NCBI GenBank assembly: GCA_964527735.1
Contig: CAZGPG010000001.1
Coordinates: 297,277-361,276, forward strand
DNA: 64,000 bases
DNA from: JBEBVQ01 sp964527735
GTDB taxonomy: Bacteria > Bacteroidota > Bacteroidia > Chitinophagales > Chitinophagaceae
Reading direction: 5' to 3'
The position numbers and the translations under genes were made by a program. Each line of letters opens with the position of its first letter. Position 1 is the first letter of the stretch. Shown here one piece after another: positions 50,635 to 59,440 of this stretch. The notes below the pieces were generated by a model. It did not search any database and was not told the origin of the DNA. It saw only the letters and a program-made list of their open reading frames with translations.

Positions 50635-52137
50635 TTAATTTGTTTGTCCGAGCACCGCCCTTACATAGGCGGACGTATCCATCATTTCCATCGCGATGTG
50701 CCGGGAAAGTGATATGACGTGCTCCGCAGCAAACCCTATGTATAAAGATACGGCGGTCAGCATTACTACGGGAGTAATCATTAATATTTTATGGTAGAGC
50801 GGGGCTTTGTCATAATCGCCTGCAATGACTCCCTCTTTTTCTTTCCAGAACGCTTCTATCCATATTTTTGCAACCACATACAGTGTAATGAACCCCGCCA
50901 GCAGCAGGGCGCCCACCAGTACATAGGAGCGTGTGTCGAAGGCGGCTTCAAACAGGAATATCTTCGGCCAGAAGCCGGATAATGGCGGTATGCCGGTCAG
51001 GGAAAACAATACAATAGCAATGATAAAAGACAACCAGGGATGATGGCGGTATAGACCGCCTATCTGCTTCAGCTGCACGCTGCCGTTTATTTTATTGATG
51101 ATGCCGCTTACCATAAAGACGTTGGTCTTTATAATAATATCGTGGATCAGGTAGAAAATTGCTCCCGTGAGCGCTATTTCGGTAAACATGCTCAGCCCGG
51201 CGATCATGTATCCGATATGGCATACGATGAAGTAGGAAAGTATACGCCGGAGATTCTGTTGTATCAATGCGCCCAGCGCCCCGGTTACCAGTGTCATTAC
51301 CGCCACGGCAGTCATGATGTGCAGCGTAAATGTGTCCGGAACAAATATAAGTGTGAATATCCGCATCAGTGCGTATACGCCTGCTTTGGTCAGCAGCCCG
51401 CCGAATATGGCGGCAATGGCGGATGGTGGTGTATGATAGGACGACGGGAGCCAGAAATACATCGGGAACACGGCAGCTTTGATGCCGAAGCCGATAAAGA
51501 ACAGCATGGCTGTTACATTGATGAGTCCGCGGTTTGATACCTGGCTGACTTTCAGGGAGAGGTCGGCCATGTTCAGACTGCCGGTGAGACCATACAGGAT
51601 CGCTATCGCCGTCAGGAAAATGACCGAAGCGAGCAGGTTCATAGTTACGTATTTGATTGCGCCTTCGATCTGCGGTTTTTCTCCGCCGAGCGTCATCAAT
51701 ACAAAAGATGAGATGATAATGATCTCGAACCATACATACAGGTTGAAGATGTCACCGGTCAGGAAGGCGCCGTTCAGCCCCATCAGGAGAAAGTGAAAGA
51801 TGGGGAAATAGCTGAATCTTACCCTTACCCGGCTGATCCCGGCCTGTGAAAATATAGCAACGGCAAGTCCGGCGATAGCCGTCAGCAGTATCATGGTACA
51901 GCTGAACATGTCGGCCACAAAGGTGATCCCGTAAGGCGCTTCCCAGTTGCCCGCCTGCATGGTGAGGATGCCTTTGTCCATTACCTTCCCGAACAGTTTT
52001 ATGGTAAAGAGCAACACGATGAAGTTGCCTGTAACACTAACCACACGCTGCACAGCAGTCCGGTGTCTGAAGAAGATCAGGAATACGGCAAACATTAAAT
52101 GCAGCAGTACTGGTAAAATCAGATTGTTGTCTGTCAT
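50635..52137 (-). CDS. mrpD: Na+/H+ antiporter subunit D
   Basis: A 500-residue, 14-helix subunit of the NuoN/NuoM-like antiporter family. Conserved features include the helix with FEIIIISSFVLMTLGGEKPQ, with the key Glu, the broken-helix lysines (AIKYVTMNL, FGIKAAVFPMYFWLPSSYHTPP) and the LLTKAGVYALMRI segment. It is likely part of the ion translocation path together with MrpA. It overlaps mrpC by four bases (ATGA). Confidence 0.95.
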   Translation of the reverse strand: MTDNNLILPVLLHLMFAVFLIFFRHRTAVQRVVSVTGNFIVLLFTIKLFGKVMDKGILTMQAGNWEAPYGITFVADMFSCTMILLTAIAGLAVAIFSQAGISRVRVRFSYFPIFHFLLMGLNGAFLTGDIFNLYVWFEIIIISSFVLMTLGGEKPQIEGAIKYVTMNLLASVIFLTAIAILYGLTGSLNMADLSLKVSQVSNRGLINVTAMLFFIGFGIKAAVFPMYFWLPSSYHTPPSAIAAIFGGLLTKAGVYALMRIFTLIFVPDTFTLHIMTAVAVMTLVTGALGALIQQNLRRILSYFIVCHIGYMIAGLSMFTEIALTGAIFYLIHDIIIKTNVFMVSGIINKINGSVQLKQIGGLYRHHPWLSFIIAIVLFSLTGIPPLSGFWPKIFLFEAAFDTRSYVLVGALLLAGFITLYVVAKIWIEAFWKEKEGVIAGDYDKAPLYHKILMITPVVMLTAVSLYIGFAAEHVISLSRHIAMEMMDTSAYVRAVLGQTN

Positions 52138-52487
52138 AGATCTTCTTCTGTTGTGTTCATATCGTCAAGGTCGTCCGATCCGGCAACACTGTACACCCTC
52201 CTGATCAGGACGATGGCAAATGCCTGCAGGCCGAAACTGATAACAATAGCGGTGAGTATAAGTGATTGTGGCACGGGGTCTGCGTAAATATCCCGGAAAG
52301 CGACGCTTTGATCCGGGATAATGGGCGGCTTTCCTTTGGTGATGCGCCCCAGGAGAAATATCAGGATATTGGCGCCGTTGCCCAGGAGAATAAGCCCGAT
52401 GATCAGCTTTACCAGGCTGCGCTTGAGCATCATATAGATCCCTGAAGCATACAATAGCCCTACCATAATGGCCAGCAATAACTCCAT
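52134..52487 (-). CDS. mrpC: Na+/H+ antiporter subunit C
   Basis: A 117-residue NuoK-like subunit with three helices (MELLLAIMVGLLYASGIYMML at the start, LIIGLILLGNGANILIFLLG, LILTAIVISFGLQAFAIVLI). The start is ATG 52487, four bases after the mrpB stop; an upstream frame extension is ignored because it lies in the mrpB gene. A short acidic tail (SDDLDDMNTTEEDL) closes it. Confidence 0.93.
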   Translation of the reverse strand: MELLLAIMVGLLYASGIYMMLKRSLVKLIIGLILLGNGANILIFLLGRITKGKPPIIPDQSVAFRDIYADPVPQSLILTAIVISFGLQAFAIVLIRRVYSVAGSDDLDDMNTTEEDL

Positions 52488-52491
52488 ATGT

Positions 52492-52902
52492 TCAGATTGA
52501 TTCGGATATAGTGAACAGAATGGTAAGGGCAACTCCGATCACAACGAAGAAGACACCGGTATCAAAAAGTAATGCCGATCCGATAAGTCCTATGATGGGC
52601 ATCGGCTCATCCACCCACAGACCGGTTAATACAGGCAAGCCGTTCATCATTGGTAGAAATGCGGCGATCAGCGATATTGCCAGCCCGAAAGGCATAAAAC
52701 TGCGCGGATGATATTTCAGCAGCATCCTGGTTTCCTTGTTGCCGTTGGCAAAGCCGTGCAGCACAAATGCGATAGATGCTACCAGTCCGCCGACAAACCC
52801 TCCTCCCGGCAGATAATGCCCCCGCAGCAATATAAATACGGAAAACAGCAGCAACAGGGGCAGCAGGTAATTGGATGCGGTTTTCAGGATCATTGTTTTC
52901 AT
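52492..52902 (-). CDS. mrpB: Na+/H+ antiporter subunit B
   Basis: A 136-residue subunit with the MnhB pattern: an N-terminal helix, HYLPGGGFVGGLVASIAFVLHG, and a helix with PIIGLIGSALLFDTGVFFVVIGVALTIL. Homologous to the C-terminal part of some longer MrpA proteins. It starts four bases after the mrpA stop (52906). Confidence 0.93.
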   Translation of the reverse strand: MKTMILKTASNYLLPLLLLFSVFILLRGHYLPGGGFVGGLVASIAFVLHGFANGNKETRMLLKYHPRSFMPFGLAISLIAAFLPMMNGLPVLTGLWVDEPMPIIGLIGSALLFDTGVFFVVIGVALTILFTISESI

Positions 52903-52905
52903 AGG

Positions 52906-55206
52906 CTATTCTTCTTCTTTCAGGAATTTGAGTTTGAGCAGACTGTACACGCCGATGGCAGCAATGGTCAGAACCGTTATTTCGACCATCGTATCCAGTC
53001 CCCGGAAATCCACAAGAATGACGTTTACTACATTTTTCCCTTTCCCTAATGTATAGGCATTGTCTCCGTAGAAATGGCTGATCTCCCGGCTGGGCGGTTC
53101 ATTCAGTACCTGGAGTGCAATAACTGAAATAAGTGTTCCGAACGCAACGGCTACAATGCCGTCGCGCACCCGGTCGCGGTTATTGGTAAACTGGAGGTAA
53201 GGCGGTAGACGGAACAGTACCAGCACGAACATAACGACCGTCAGGGTGTCGATCGTAAACTGGGTCATGGCAAGATCCGGAGCGCTGAAAAACACGAAGA
53301 GCAGGCAGATTGAATAGCCGACGACGCTCAATGCTGCAACGGCGGTAAGCCGGGACCGTGAGAAAACGGCATACAGGATGGCGGCTGCCATGACAACGAG
53401 GATCATGACTTCGTAAAAAGTAACCGGCGAAAATTTAATATTGCTCATGCTGAGGTCTACACCCAGGTAAAGCTTGTACCCCAGCAGGAGTATGGCAAAG
53501 ATGAGGATGGTGAGCAGGTAAACCCTCAGGTAGCCGTTCTGAAGTTTTCGTGTGTAGAACCTGGCAAATGCGCGAAACAGCCTTGTGGTACGGTATAGCA
53601 CCCGCTGTGGCGAAATACGGTTAAGCCGGTAGATCCACGCCTCTCTTTGCTCCGTAGGGCGCAGGAACAGGTACAAGAGGCCACCGACGGCAAGTGTAAT
53701 GACACTAAGCAGCAATATTGTACTGAATCCGTGCCATATTTTGAGTGGTGGATGTCCGGATATATCCCCCAGTGCCATTGCGGCAGGACGTACCAGCGCT
53801 CCGTCAACCAGGGAAGGGAAAAAGCCGAATACCAGCCCCAGTATGCCCAGCAACAGAGGAGGTCCCCACATCAATATACCGGGCTGCCGGGCTTGCGTGA
53901 ATGCCTGGGGCAGCGCTCCCCGGAATGGCCGGATGCCTGCCTGGAAGCCTGCGTACAGCAAAAAGATATTGGTCAGCACTGCCAGGCCGGTCTGCGACCA
54001 TGCCTGCCAGTCGTTGCGTAGCGTAGCTTCATATATCAGATCTTTGCCGATAAAGCCGAAGGTCAGAGGCAAACCGGCACTGGAAAGGGCCGCCAGCAAA
54101 CCGGCTACAGCCACAAGGGGCATCACCTTGCCCAGTCCTGCCAGTTTTGTGATGTTCCGGTTGTGTACTTCATGATCTATAATGCCTGTTATGAGAAATA
54201 ATGTAGCCTTATACAAGGCATGTACCAGGATGAAAACCATTGCTGCAAAATAGGATGCAGGCGTGCCCAGTCCGATGAGGAACACCAGGATGCCCAGGGC
54301 GGATATGGTGGAGTAGGCGAGTACGCTTTTCATATCCGTGCGGAAGAGCGACTGAACGGCGGCATATATCATGGTGACACCCCCCGTTATGATCAGGGCA
54401 GTGCTCCATATGATATGGTCGCCCAGCAACGGCGTCAGCCGGGCCAGCAAGTAAATACCGGCTTTGACCATGGTAGCAGAGTGCAGGTAGGTGGATACGG
54501 GCGCGGGCGCCTGCATAGCGGACGGTAGCCAGAAATGCAGAGGAAACTGGGCGGATTTGGTAAAGGCGCCCCCCAGGATGAATAATACAAGCCAGGGGTA
54601 CATGGCATGTGCCTGTACGGCCGGCCCCTGCAGCATTTCCTGTATGGAGTAGCTGTTGGTCATATACCCGAGTAATACGAACCCCGCCAGCAGGAGAAAC
54701 CCGCCGCCGCCCGTAATGCTCAATGCCGTCAGCGCCGCTTTCCTGGACGCCTTGTTTTTATTATTAAACCCGATCAGGAAGAATGAAGAGATACTGGTCA
54801 GCTCCCAGAATACGAACAACGACAGTATATTATCCGATAGTACCAATCCGAGCATGGATGCCATAAACATGCTCATATAGGCAAAAAAGCGGAACAGATA
54901 GGTATGTCCTTTCATATAGGCGACACTGTACAGGAATACCAGTGTGCCGATACCGGTGATCAGCAGGCTGAAAAGAAGGGACAGCCCGTCGACATAAAAA
55001 TTCATATTAATTCCTGAAGAAGGTACCCAGGAATAATGATAATGGACCGTATTGCCCGCTGCAATCCGTGGAATGAAGCCGAGAAAATAAGTAAACAGGC
55101 CCAGTGGTAGTAAGACCAGGAGGACAGCGAACCTGTCTTTCAGGAATCTGCCGGCCGGAACCAACAGGAAAGCCACTATAAAACCTGCCAGAACAGCGAG
55201 CAGCAT
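52906..55206 (-). CDS. mrpA: Na+/H+ antiporter subunit A
   Basis: A 766-residue NuoL-like subunit, the largest of the Mrp complex. The conserved antiporter-domain segments are present: SLFVFWELTSISSFFLIGF, the ALTALSITGGGGFLLL region, FTKSAQFPLHFWLPSAMQAPAPVSTYLHSATMVKAG, and the long C-terminal part with additional helices (MrpB-like fused portion, DLAMTQFTIDTLTVVMFVLVLF). Mrp antiporters exchange cytoplasmic sodium for protons and give alkali and salt tolerance. The complete mrpABCDEFG set is present here, transcribed leftward. The start is ATG 55206; the 5' region is AT-rich, without a clear -7 box. Confidence 0.96.
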   Translation of the reverse strand: MLLAVLAGFIVAFLLVPAGRFLKDRFAVLLVLLPLGLFTYFLGFIPRIAAGNTVHYHYSWVPSSGINMNFYVDGLSLLFSLLITGIGTLVFLYSVAYMKGHTYLFRFFAYMSMFMASMLGLVLSDNILSLFVFWELTSISSFFLIGFNNKNKASRKAALTALSITGGGGFLLLAGFVLLGYMTNSYSIQEMLQGPAVQAHAMYPWLVLFILGGAFTKSAQFPLHFWLPSAMQAPAPVSTYLHSATMVKAGIYLLARLTPLLGDHIIWSTALIITGGVTMIYAAVQSLFRTDMKSVLAYSTISALGILVFLIGLGTPASYFAAMVFILVHALYKATLFLITGIIDHEVHNRNITKLAGLGKVMPLVAVAGLLAALSSAGLPLTFGFIGKDLIYEATLRNDWQAWSQTGLAVLTNIFLLYAGFQAGIRPFRGALPQAFTQARQPGILMWGPPLLLGILGLVFGFFPSLVDGALVRPAAMALGDISGHPPLKIWHGFSTILLLSVITLAVGGLLYLFLRPTEQREAWIYRLNRISPQRVLYRTTRLFRAFARFYTRKLQNGYLRVYLLTILIFAILLLGYKLYLGVDLSMSNIKFSPVTFYEVMILVVMAAAILYAVFSRSRLTAVAALSVVGYSICLLFVFFSAPDLAMTQFTIDTLTVVMFVLVLFRLPPYLQFTNNRDRVRDGIVAVAFGTLISVIALQVLNEPPSREISHFYGDNAYTLGKGKNVVNVILVDFRGLDTMVEITVLTIAAIGVYSLLKLKFLKEEE

Positions 55207-55243
55207 GTTGTGTTTTTTTTGATTGTGCTTTAATCTGTTATAA

Positions 55244-55383
55244 GGGGCTGTCTAAAAAGTATAAACAACGTCATTCCGGCTGAGCGTAGCAAAATGAAGC
55301 GAACTTCAGACGGTTCACTTAAATATTGAAATTTATCTGCTCATTTCATTTTACTCAAAACGACGGACTTTTCAGGCAACCTC
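55244..55383. repeat. 140-base imperfect palindrome (MITE-like) upstream of mrpA
   Basis: The ends GGGGCTGTCTAAAAAGT and ACTTTTCAGGCAACCTC are inverted matches at about 12 of 17 positions. Further in, CGTCATT with AAAATGAAG faces the inverse of CGTCGTT with AAAATGAAAT. The whole unit therefore folds as one long interrupted hairpin. It has no coding frame. The shape resembles a MITE or degraded insertion-sequence end pair; target-site duplications were not resolved. Confidence 0.5.
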
Positions 55384-55561
55384 TTCACCTGGCATATGCA
55401 CCAAGGGAACATGTATGGGTAAAGACATGTATCAGGATCCTTATCTGCCAGGAGTAATAGGGTATTACACCACTATTGCGGTAAAAATAATGCCCGGTGG
55501 TGAAAATAACAAATGGGAAAGTTGATGATATCGCTATTTTATTGGACGGCGGTTTGCGTTT
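55384..55561. other. Spacer upstream of purB
   Basis: The rest of the 394-base region holds only a 36-codon plus-strand frame (55415-55525), which is not convincing, and the purB promoter at its end. No other structure was recognised. Confidence 0.4.
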
Positions 55562-55595
55562 TTTGCTCTGTAACCATGATTTGGAATTATCTTTG
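55562..55595 (+). promoter_or_regulatory. Promoter of purB with predicted leaderless start
   Basis: TTTG at 55562-55565 and TATCTTTG at 55588-55595 have a 22-base gap, a good Bacteroidota -33/-7 pair. The ATG at 55601 is five bases after the -7 box, so the transcript probably starts at or next to the start codon. Confidence 0.6.
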
Positions 55596-55600
55596 CGCTC

Positions 55601-56953
55601 ATGGATTTATCACCACTTACCGCTATCAGTCCGGTTGACGGGCGCTACCGTTCCCAGCTTGCCGTATTAGCCCCTTATTTTTCGGAGTATGGCCTGATCC
55701 GCTACCGTGTACGGGTAGAGGTTGAGTATTTTCTTTTTCTTGCAGAAAAAAAAATATTCTCCCTGCCTTCGAAGATCAGACCGGCAAAGATCAGGGAGCT
55801 GTACCAGCATTTTACGGAAGCAGATGCACAACGCATCAAGCAGATAGAACGTACCACCAACCATGATGTAAAGGCGGTGGAATATTTTCTTAAAGAAAAG
55901 CTGGAGGCATTAAATGCCGGGGATTGTGCCGAGTGGATCCATTTCGGTCTCACATCGCAGGATATAAATAATACCGCCGTTCCGTTACTCTGGAAGGAGG
56001 CGCTGGAGGAAGTATATCTGCCGGCATTGCACAATATCATACTTGCGCTCCGGAAGATGGCTAAGGACTGGAAAGCCGTGTCCATGCTGGCGCGTACGCA
56101 CGGCCAGCCGGCTTCCCCCACCACGCTCGGTAAGGAATGGATGGTGTTTGTGGAGCGGCTGGAAGGACAGGTCGCGCAATTATCGCATATCCCGTTCGCT
56201 GCCAAATTCGGCGGGGCCACCGGCAATTTTAACGCCCATTATGTCGCATTCCCCAAGACCAACTGGATCCGCTTTGCCAACGATTTTGTACATAAAAAAC
56301 TGGGACTGGAGCGGATGCAGTATACCACCCAGATAGAGCATTATGATAACCTCGCCGCCCAGTTTGATGCATTAAGCCGTATTAATACGATCCTTACAGA
56401 CTTCTGCCGGGATGTATGGACTTATATTTCGCTGGATTATTTCAAGCAGCAGGTGAAGAAAGACGAAGTGGGGTCGTCAGCGATGCCGCACAAGGTAAAC
56501 CCGATTGATTTTGAAAATGCGGAAGGCAATCTCGGCATTGCCAATGCCATATACGGGCATCTCTCCGCCAAATTGCCGGTCAGCCGCCTCCAGCGCGACC
56601 TCACCGATAGTACGGTGTTGCGTAATATAGGTGTGCCGCTTGCACACAGTTTTCTGGCCTTGCGCTCAATCGAGAAAGGCGCGGGCAAGCTGTTGCTGAA
56701 CCCGGCTAAAATACAGAGCGATCTGGAAGATAACTGGGCTGTGGTTTCGGAAGCGATCCAGACCATTCTCCGGCGGGAAAATTATCCTAAGCCATACGAG
56801 GCGCTCAAAGCGCTGACCCGTGGTAAAGCAGGGATTACCCGCGAAGAGATCCGGTCGTTTATTGACACACTTAAAGTAAGTGCAAAAGTCAAAAAAGAAT
56901 TGAAATCCATTACCCCGCACAATTATACGGGCATACCGGATGGGAGATATTAA
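55601..56953 (+). CDS. purB: Adenylosuccinate lyase
   Basis: A 450-residue enzyme of the fumarase/aspartase superfamily. It cleaves SAICAR to AICAR and adenylosuccinate to AMP in purine synthesis. The N-terminus SPLTAISPVDGRYRSQ and the segment ARTHGQPASPTTLGKEW are typical of the E. coli-type PurB, with a catalytic histidine. The superfamily signature is GSSAMPHKVNP (about 296-306), containing the mobile-loop serine. Length is normal. Its promoter places the transcript start next to the ATG (55562-55595). A palindromic repeat follows the stop. Confidence 0.96.
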   Translation: MDLSPLTAISPVDGRYRSQLAVLAPYFSEYGLIRYRVRVEVEYFLFLAEKKIFSLPSKIRPAKIRELYQHFTEADAQRIKQIERTTNHDVKAVEYFLKEKLEALNAGDCAEWIHFGLTSQDINNTAVPLLWKEALEEVYLPALHNIILALRKMAKDWKAVSMLARTHGQPASPTTLGKEWMVFVERLEGQVAQLSHIPFAAKFGGATGNFNAHYVAFPKTNWIRFANDFVHKKLGLERMQYTTQIEHYDNLAAQFDALSRINTILTDFCRDVWTYISLDYFKQQVKKDEVGSSAMPHKVNPIDFENAEGNLGIANAIYGHLSAKLPVSRLQRDLTDSTVLRNIGVPLAHSFLALRSIEKGAGKLLLNPAKIQSDLEDNWAVVSEAIQTILRRENYPKPYEALKALTRGKAGITREEIRSFIDTLKVSAKVKKELKSITPHNYTGIPDGRY

Positions 56954-56955
56954 GG

Positions 56956-56980
56956 TAGGGGCAATCATGCGTGATCGCCC
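56956..56980. repeat. GTAGGGGC palindromic repeat, copy 3
   Basis: GGGCAATC and GATCGCCC form a stem with one mismatch, three bases after the purB stop codon, again led by GTAGGGGC. Compare copies at 21781 and 26465. It may end the purB transcript. Confidence 0.5.
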
Positions 56981-57016
56981 GATGAATGTGTTTTTATTGG
57001 TGAATCGTAATTTTTA

Positions 57017-58381
57017 TTGGCGCAGCAACTGCTGATACCGGAATCACTGCTCAAACCGTTGCGATCTGTTCCCGGTTTTGATGAGGCGGCCTTTCTGGCC
57101 GCACACTGTGCAGCGCCGGTAACTTCCGTCCGTTTTCATCCGCTCAAAGGGAATGTTTTCCGGGATCAGGCAGATACCGTTGCCTGGTGCAGGGAAGGCC
57201 GTTACCTGGCGGAGCGTCCGGTTTTTACACTTGATCCTGCTTTTCACGGCGGCGCCTATTATGTGCAGGAAGCATCGTCCATGTTTCTCGACTATCTGCT
57301 GCGGCAGCTCTTGCCGGAGCGTCACAATCTGCGTGTATTGGACTTGTGCGCTGCTCCGGGCGGAAAAAGCACCCTGCTGGCGTCATTGCTGGAGAAGGAC
57401 AGTCTGCTGATATCCAACGAAGTGATCCGTTCGAGAGCCTCCATTCTGGAGGAGAATATCACCCGCTGGGGATATATGAATACCTGGATTACATCGGATG
57501 ACCCGGCTGTATTTGGAAAGATACCCGGCTATTTCGATGTCATTGTGGTGGATGCGCCCTGCAGCGGCAGCGGACTTTTTCGTAAAGACCCTGCAGCGCT
57601 CGACGAATGGAGCGAAGCGAATGTTGCCCTGTGCAGCCAGCGGCAGAAACGCATCATTGCAGATGTATGGCCGTCTCTGAAAAAAGGCGGTATTATGGTG
57701 TATGCTACCTGTTCGTATTCGCCGGAAGAAAATGAACAGATACTGAAATGGCTGGCCGTAACCTTTTCGGCTGAGCATGCCGGTGTGACGCCGCCCCGGG
57801 AATGGGGCATTACTACGATTACAACGCCGCAGGGCCAACCGGCAGGCTACAGGTTCTTCCCGGATAAAACCCGCGGCGAAGGTTTTTTTATAGCTGCCGT
57901 ACGAAAGACTACAGATACTGCTGTGGTGAAGCAGGCCAGGTTCAGACATAAAGAAGAACCTAAAGTACAGGAGCGAATTTCAGATCTGCTGACAGGAGAT
58001 ACATTTACCTGCATTCCGACAGGCGGGGATGCTTTTTCTGCCATCCATGCGGCGCATATCCCCGACTATTATCTTTTGAAGCATTTCCTTTTTTATCGCA
58101 GAGCGGGGCTACCGGCCGGGCAGTTTGCCGGCAGCGACTGGTTGCCGTCTCACGATATAGCGTTGAGCATTGATCTGTCGGATGATGTCCCTGTTATTCA
58201 GGTGGACCGGGATACAGCGCTTCGCTTTCTCAGAAAAGAGGATCCGGGATTGCCTCCTGAAGCAAAAGGCCGCTACCGGGTCGTCTGCGAAGGTATCGGG
58301 TTGGGTTGGGTGAAGTCGCTTGGGAACCGCTATAACAATTATCTCCCCAAACATTGGCGTATCCGGATGCAGGCGCCGTAA
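57017..58381 (+). CDS. rRNA (cytosine-5-)-methyltransferase, RsmF/RsmB-like
   Basis: A 454-residue SAM-dependent m5C methyltransferase of the Nol1/Nop2/Sun group. The SAM-binding motif is DLCAAPGGKSTLLAS (about 114-128), the catalytic motif IV is VDAPCSGSGLFRK and motif VI is YATCSYSPEENE, with the two cysteines needed for catalysis. The C-terminal part, about 150 residues, resembles the RsmF PUA-like domain (LGNRYNNYLPKHWR at the end). An in-frame TAA lies just upstream, so the only good start is TTG 57017. Its TTTTTATTGG context is repeated 20 bases earlier. It is downstream of purB and may be cotranscribed. Confidence 0.9.
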   Translation: MAQQLLIPESLLKPLRSVPGFDEAAFLAAHCAAPVTSVRFHPLKGNVFRDQADTVAWCREGRYLAERPVFTLDPAFHGGAYYVQEASSMFLDYLLRQLLPERHNLRVLDLCAAPGGKSTLLASLLEKDSLLISNEVIRSRASILEENITRWGYMNTWITSDDPAVFGKIPGYFDVIVVDAPCSGSGLFRKDPAALDEWSEANVALCSQRQKRIIADVWPSLKKGGIMVYATCSYSPEENEQILKWLAVTFSAEHAGVTPPREWGITTITTPQGQPAGYRFFPDKTRGEGFFIAAVRKTTDTAVVKQARFRHKEEPKVQERISDLLTGDTFTCIPTGGDAFSAIHAAHIPDYYLLKHFLFYRRAGLPAGQFAGSDWLPSHDIALSIDLSDDVPVIQVDRDTALRFLRKEDPGLPPEAKGRYRVVCEGIGLGWVKSLGNRYNNYLPKHWRIRMQAP

Positions 58382-58398
58382 CCGGTATACCGGTTACG
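58377..58398. terminator. Perfect 22-base palindrome overlapping the methyltransferase stop
   Basis: CGTAACCGGTA and TACCGGTTACG are exact reverse complements that join without a spacer. The TAA stop lies in the left arm. Such an uninterrupted palindrome suits a regulator binding site as well as a terminator; it lies about 80 bases before the LysM protein gene. Confidence 0.5.
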
Positions 58399-58477
58399 TG
58401 ATATGTATTCAGGAGCAGCAGGTTGTGGCAATGAAATGCAAATATTGTATCTTCACGGCTTGCGAAATTTTTGTTGC

Positions 58478-59353
58478 ATGATCTTAAGAGTATTGTTTGG
58501 AATAAGTTTGTTTTTTGTATGCCCGGATGCCCGGCCGCAGCAAAAGGACGGACTTATTGCAGTACCGGTTAATGACGGTCTGGCCATAGTGCATAAAGTA
58601 TGGGAAGGGGAAACGATTTTTACGATAGCCGCTCTGTACCACACGCCCCCGGCAGTGCTTGCTGATGCCAACGGGCTCAGCTACCGGGAAGAGGCGATCC
58701 AGGCCAAAGAGGAGCTGCTGGTGCCGGTAGGAGTTTATAATCAGCTGACGAACAACCCTGGCGATCCGCAGCGGGCAAGGCCATTATATTATCAGGTACG
58801 TCCGGAGGATGATTTGTACCGGGTCAGTTGGCGGTCGAATATATCGCCCAATAAACTGAAGCACTGGAATAAATTGCAGGATGGAAAAGCAGTTGCCGGA
58901 AAATACATGCTGGTTGGCTGGGTTGCGTATGATACTACGCATCTCTCCCCGGCAGCACGGCAGCATATGAATGCCGCTGTACTGCCACCTGATATTACCA
59001 ATCCGCCGACAACGGCAACCGTCCCCGTTGCCACACTGGAAGATCTGTATCAGAAACAGGTGCAGGACGGCCAAAACCTCATTACCGAACGGGGCACGGC
59101 CGTGTTTTTCCGTATGCCGGTCAAATCTTCATCCGGGGATTTTTATGCTTTTCATAATACGGCTCCTAAAGGAACTGTAATCAGGATCAGGAACCCCGGT
59201 ACCGGCAGGGTGACTTATGTGAAGGTGCTGGGCCCGTTACCCAATACCCGGCAATATCATAATGCGATTATCGGCATATCCGACCGGGCAAAATCGCAAT
59301 TGGGCGTGCGTGAAAACAAAATGTGGTCTGAGCTGTCTTATACAGGGTATTAA
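58478..59353 (+). CDS. Exported LysM-domain protein with C-terminal double-psi-like domain
   Basis: A 291-residue secreted protein from ATG 58478 with a signal peptide (RVLFGISLFFVCPDARP). Two LysM peptidoglycan-binding repeats are recognised (HKVWEGETIFTIAALYHTPP then YYQVRPEDDLYRVSWRSNIS, followed by NKLKHWNKL). A proline-rich linker (about 180-200) leads to a C-terminal domain of about 100 residues (GTAVFFRMPVKSSSGDFYAFHN, then KGTVIRIRNPGTGRVTYVKVLGPLP) similar to the RlpA-type double-psi beta-barrel; its catalytic Asp/His are not clear to me. Probably acts on or anchors to the cell wall. The frame could start further upstream, but that part looks unlike a signal peptide. Confidence 0.82.
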   Translation: MILRVLFGISLFFVCPDARPQQKDGLIAVPVNDGLAIVHKVWEGETIFTIAALYHTPPAVLADANGLSYREEAIQAKEELLVPVGVYNQLTNNPGDPQRARPLYYQVRPEDDLYRVSWRSNISPNKLKHWNKLQDGKAVAGKYMLVGWVAYDTTHLSPAARQHMNAAVLPPDITNPPTTATVPVATLEDLYQKQVQDGQNLITERGTAVFFRMPVKSSSGDFYAFHNTAPKGTVIRIRNPGTGRVTYVKVLGPLPNTRQYHNAIIGISDRAKSQLGVRENKMWSELSYTGY

Positions 59354-59358
59354 AATTG

Positions 59359-59430
59359 TTAATGGTTAATTGTTAATGGTTAATGAATGAATTGACTATC
59401 TATAATTAACCATTAATCATTAACCATTAA
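59359..59430. repeat. AT-rich hairpin upstream of the GT9 gene
   Basis: Arms 59359-59384 and 59405-59430 are two copies each of TTAATGGTTAAT and its complement, separated by TG or TC, giving a 26-base stem with only a two-base mismatch. The loop is 20 bases. It ends ten bases before the TTG start codon at 59441, so a folded mRNA would hide or expose the start region. Confidence 0.75.
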
Positions 59431-59440
59431 TCATTAAAAA

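Noticed and set aside
55244..55383. Intact insertion sequence
   Set aside because: There is no transposase frame; only imperfect inverted ends remain.
55415..55525. 36-codon plus-strand frame before purB
   Set aside because: Too short to support without conservation; no ribosome-binding site; starts two out-of-frame ATGs apart.
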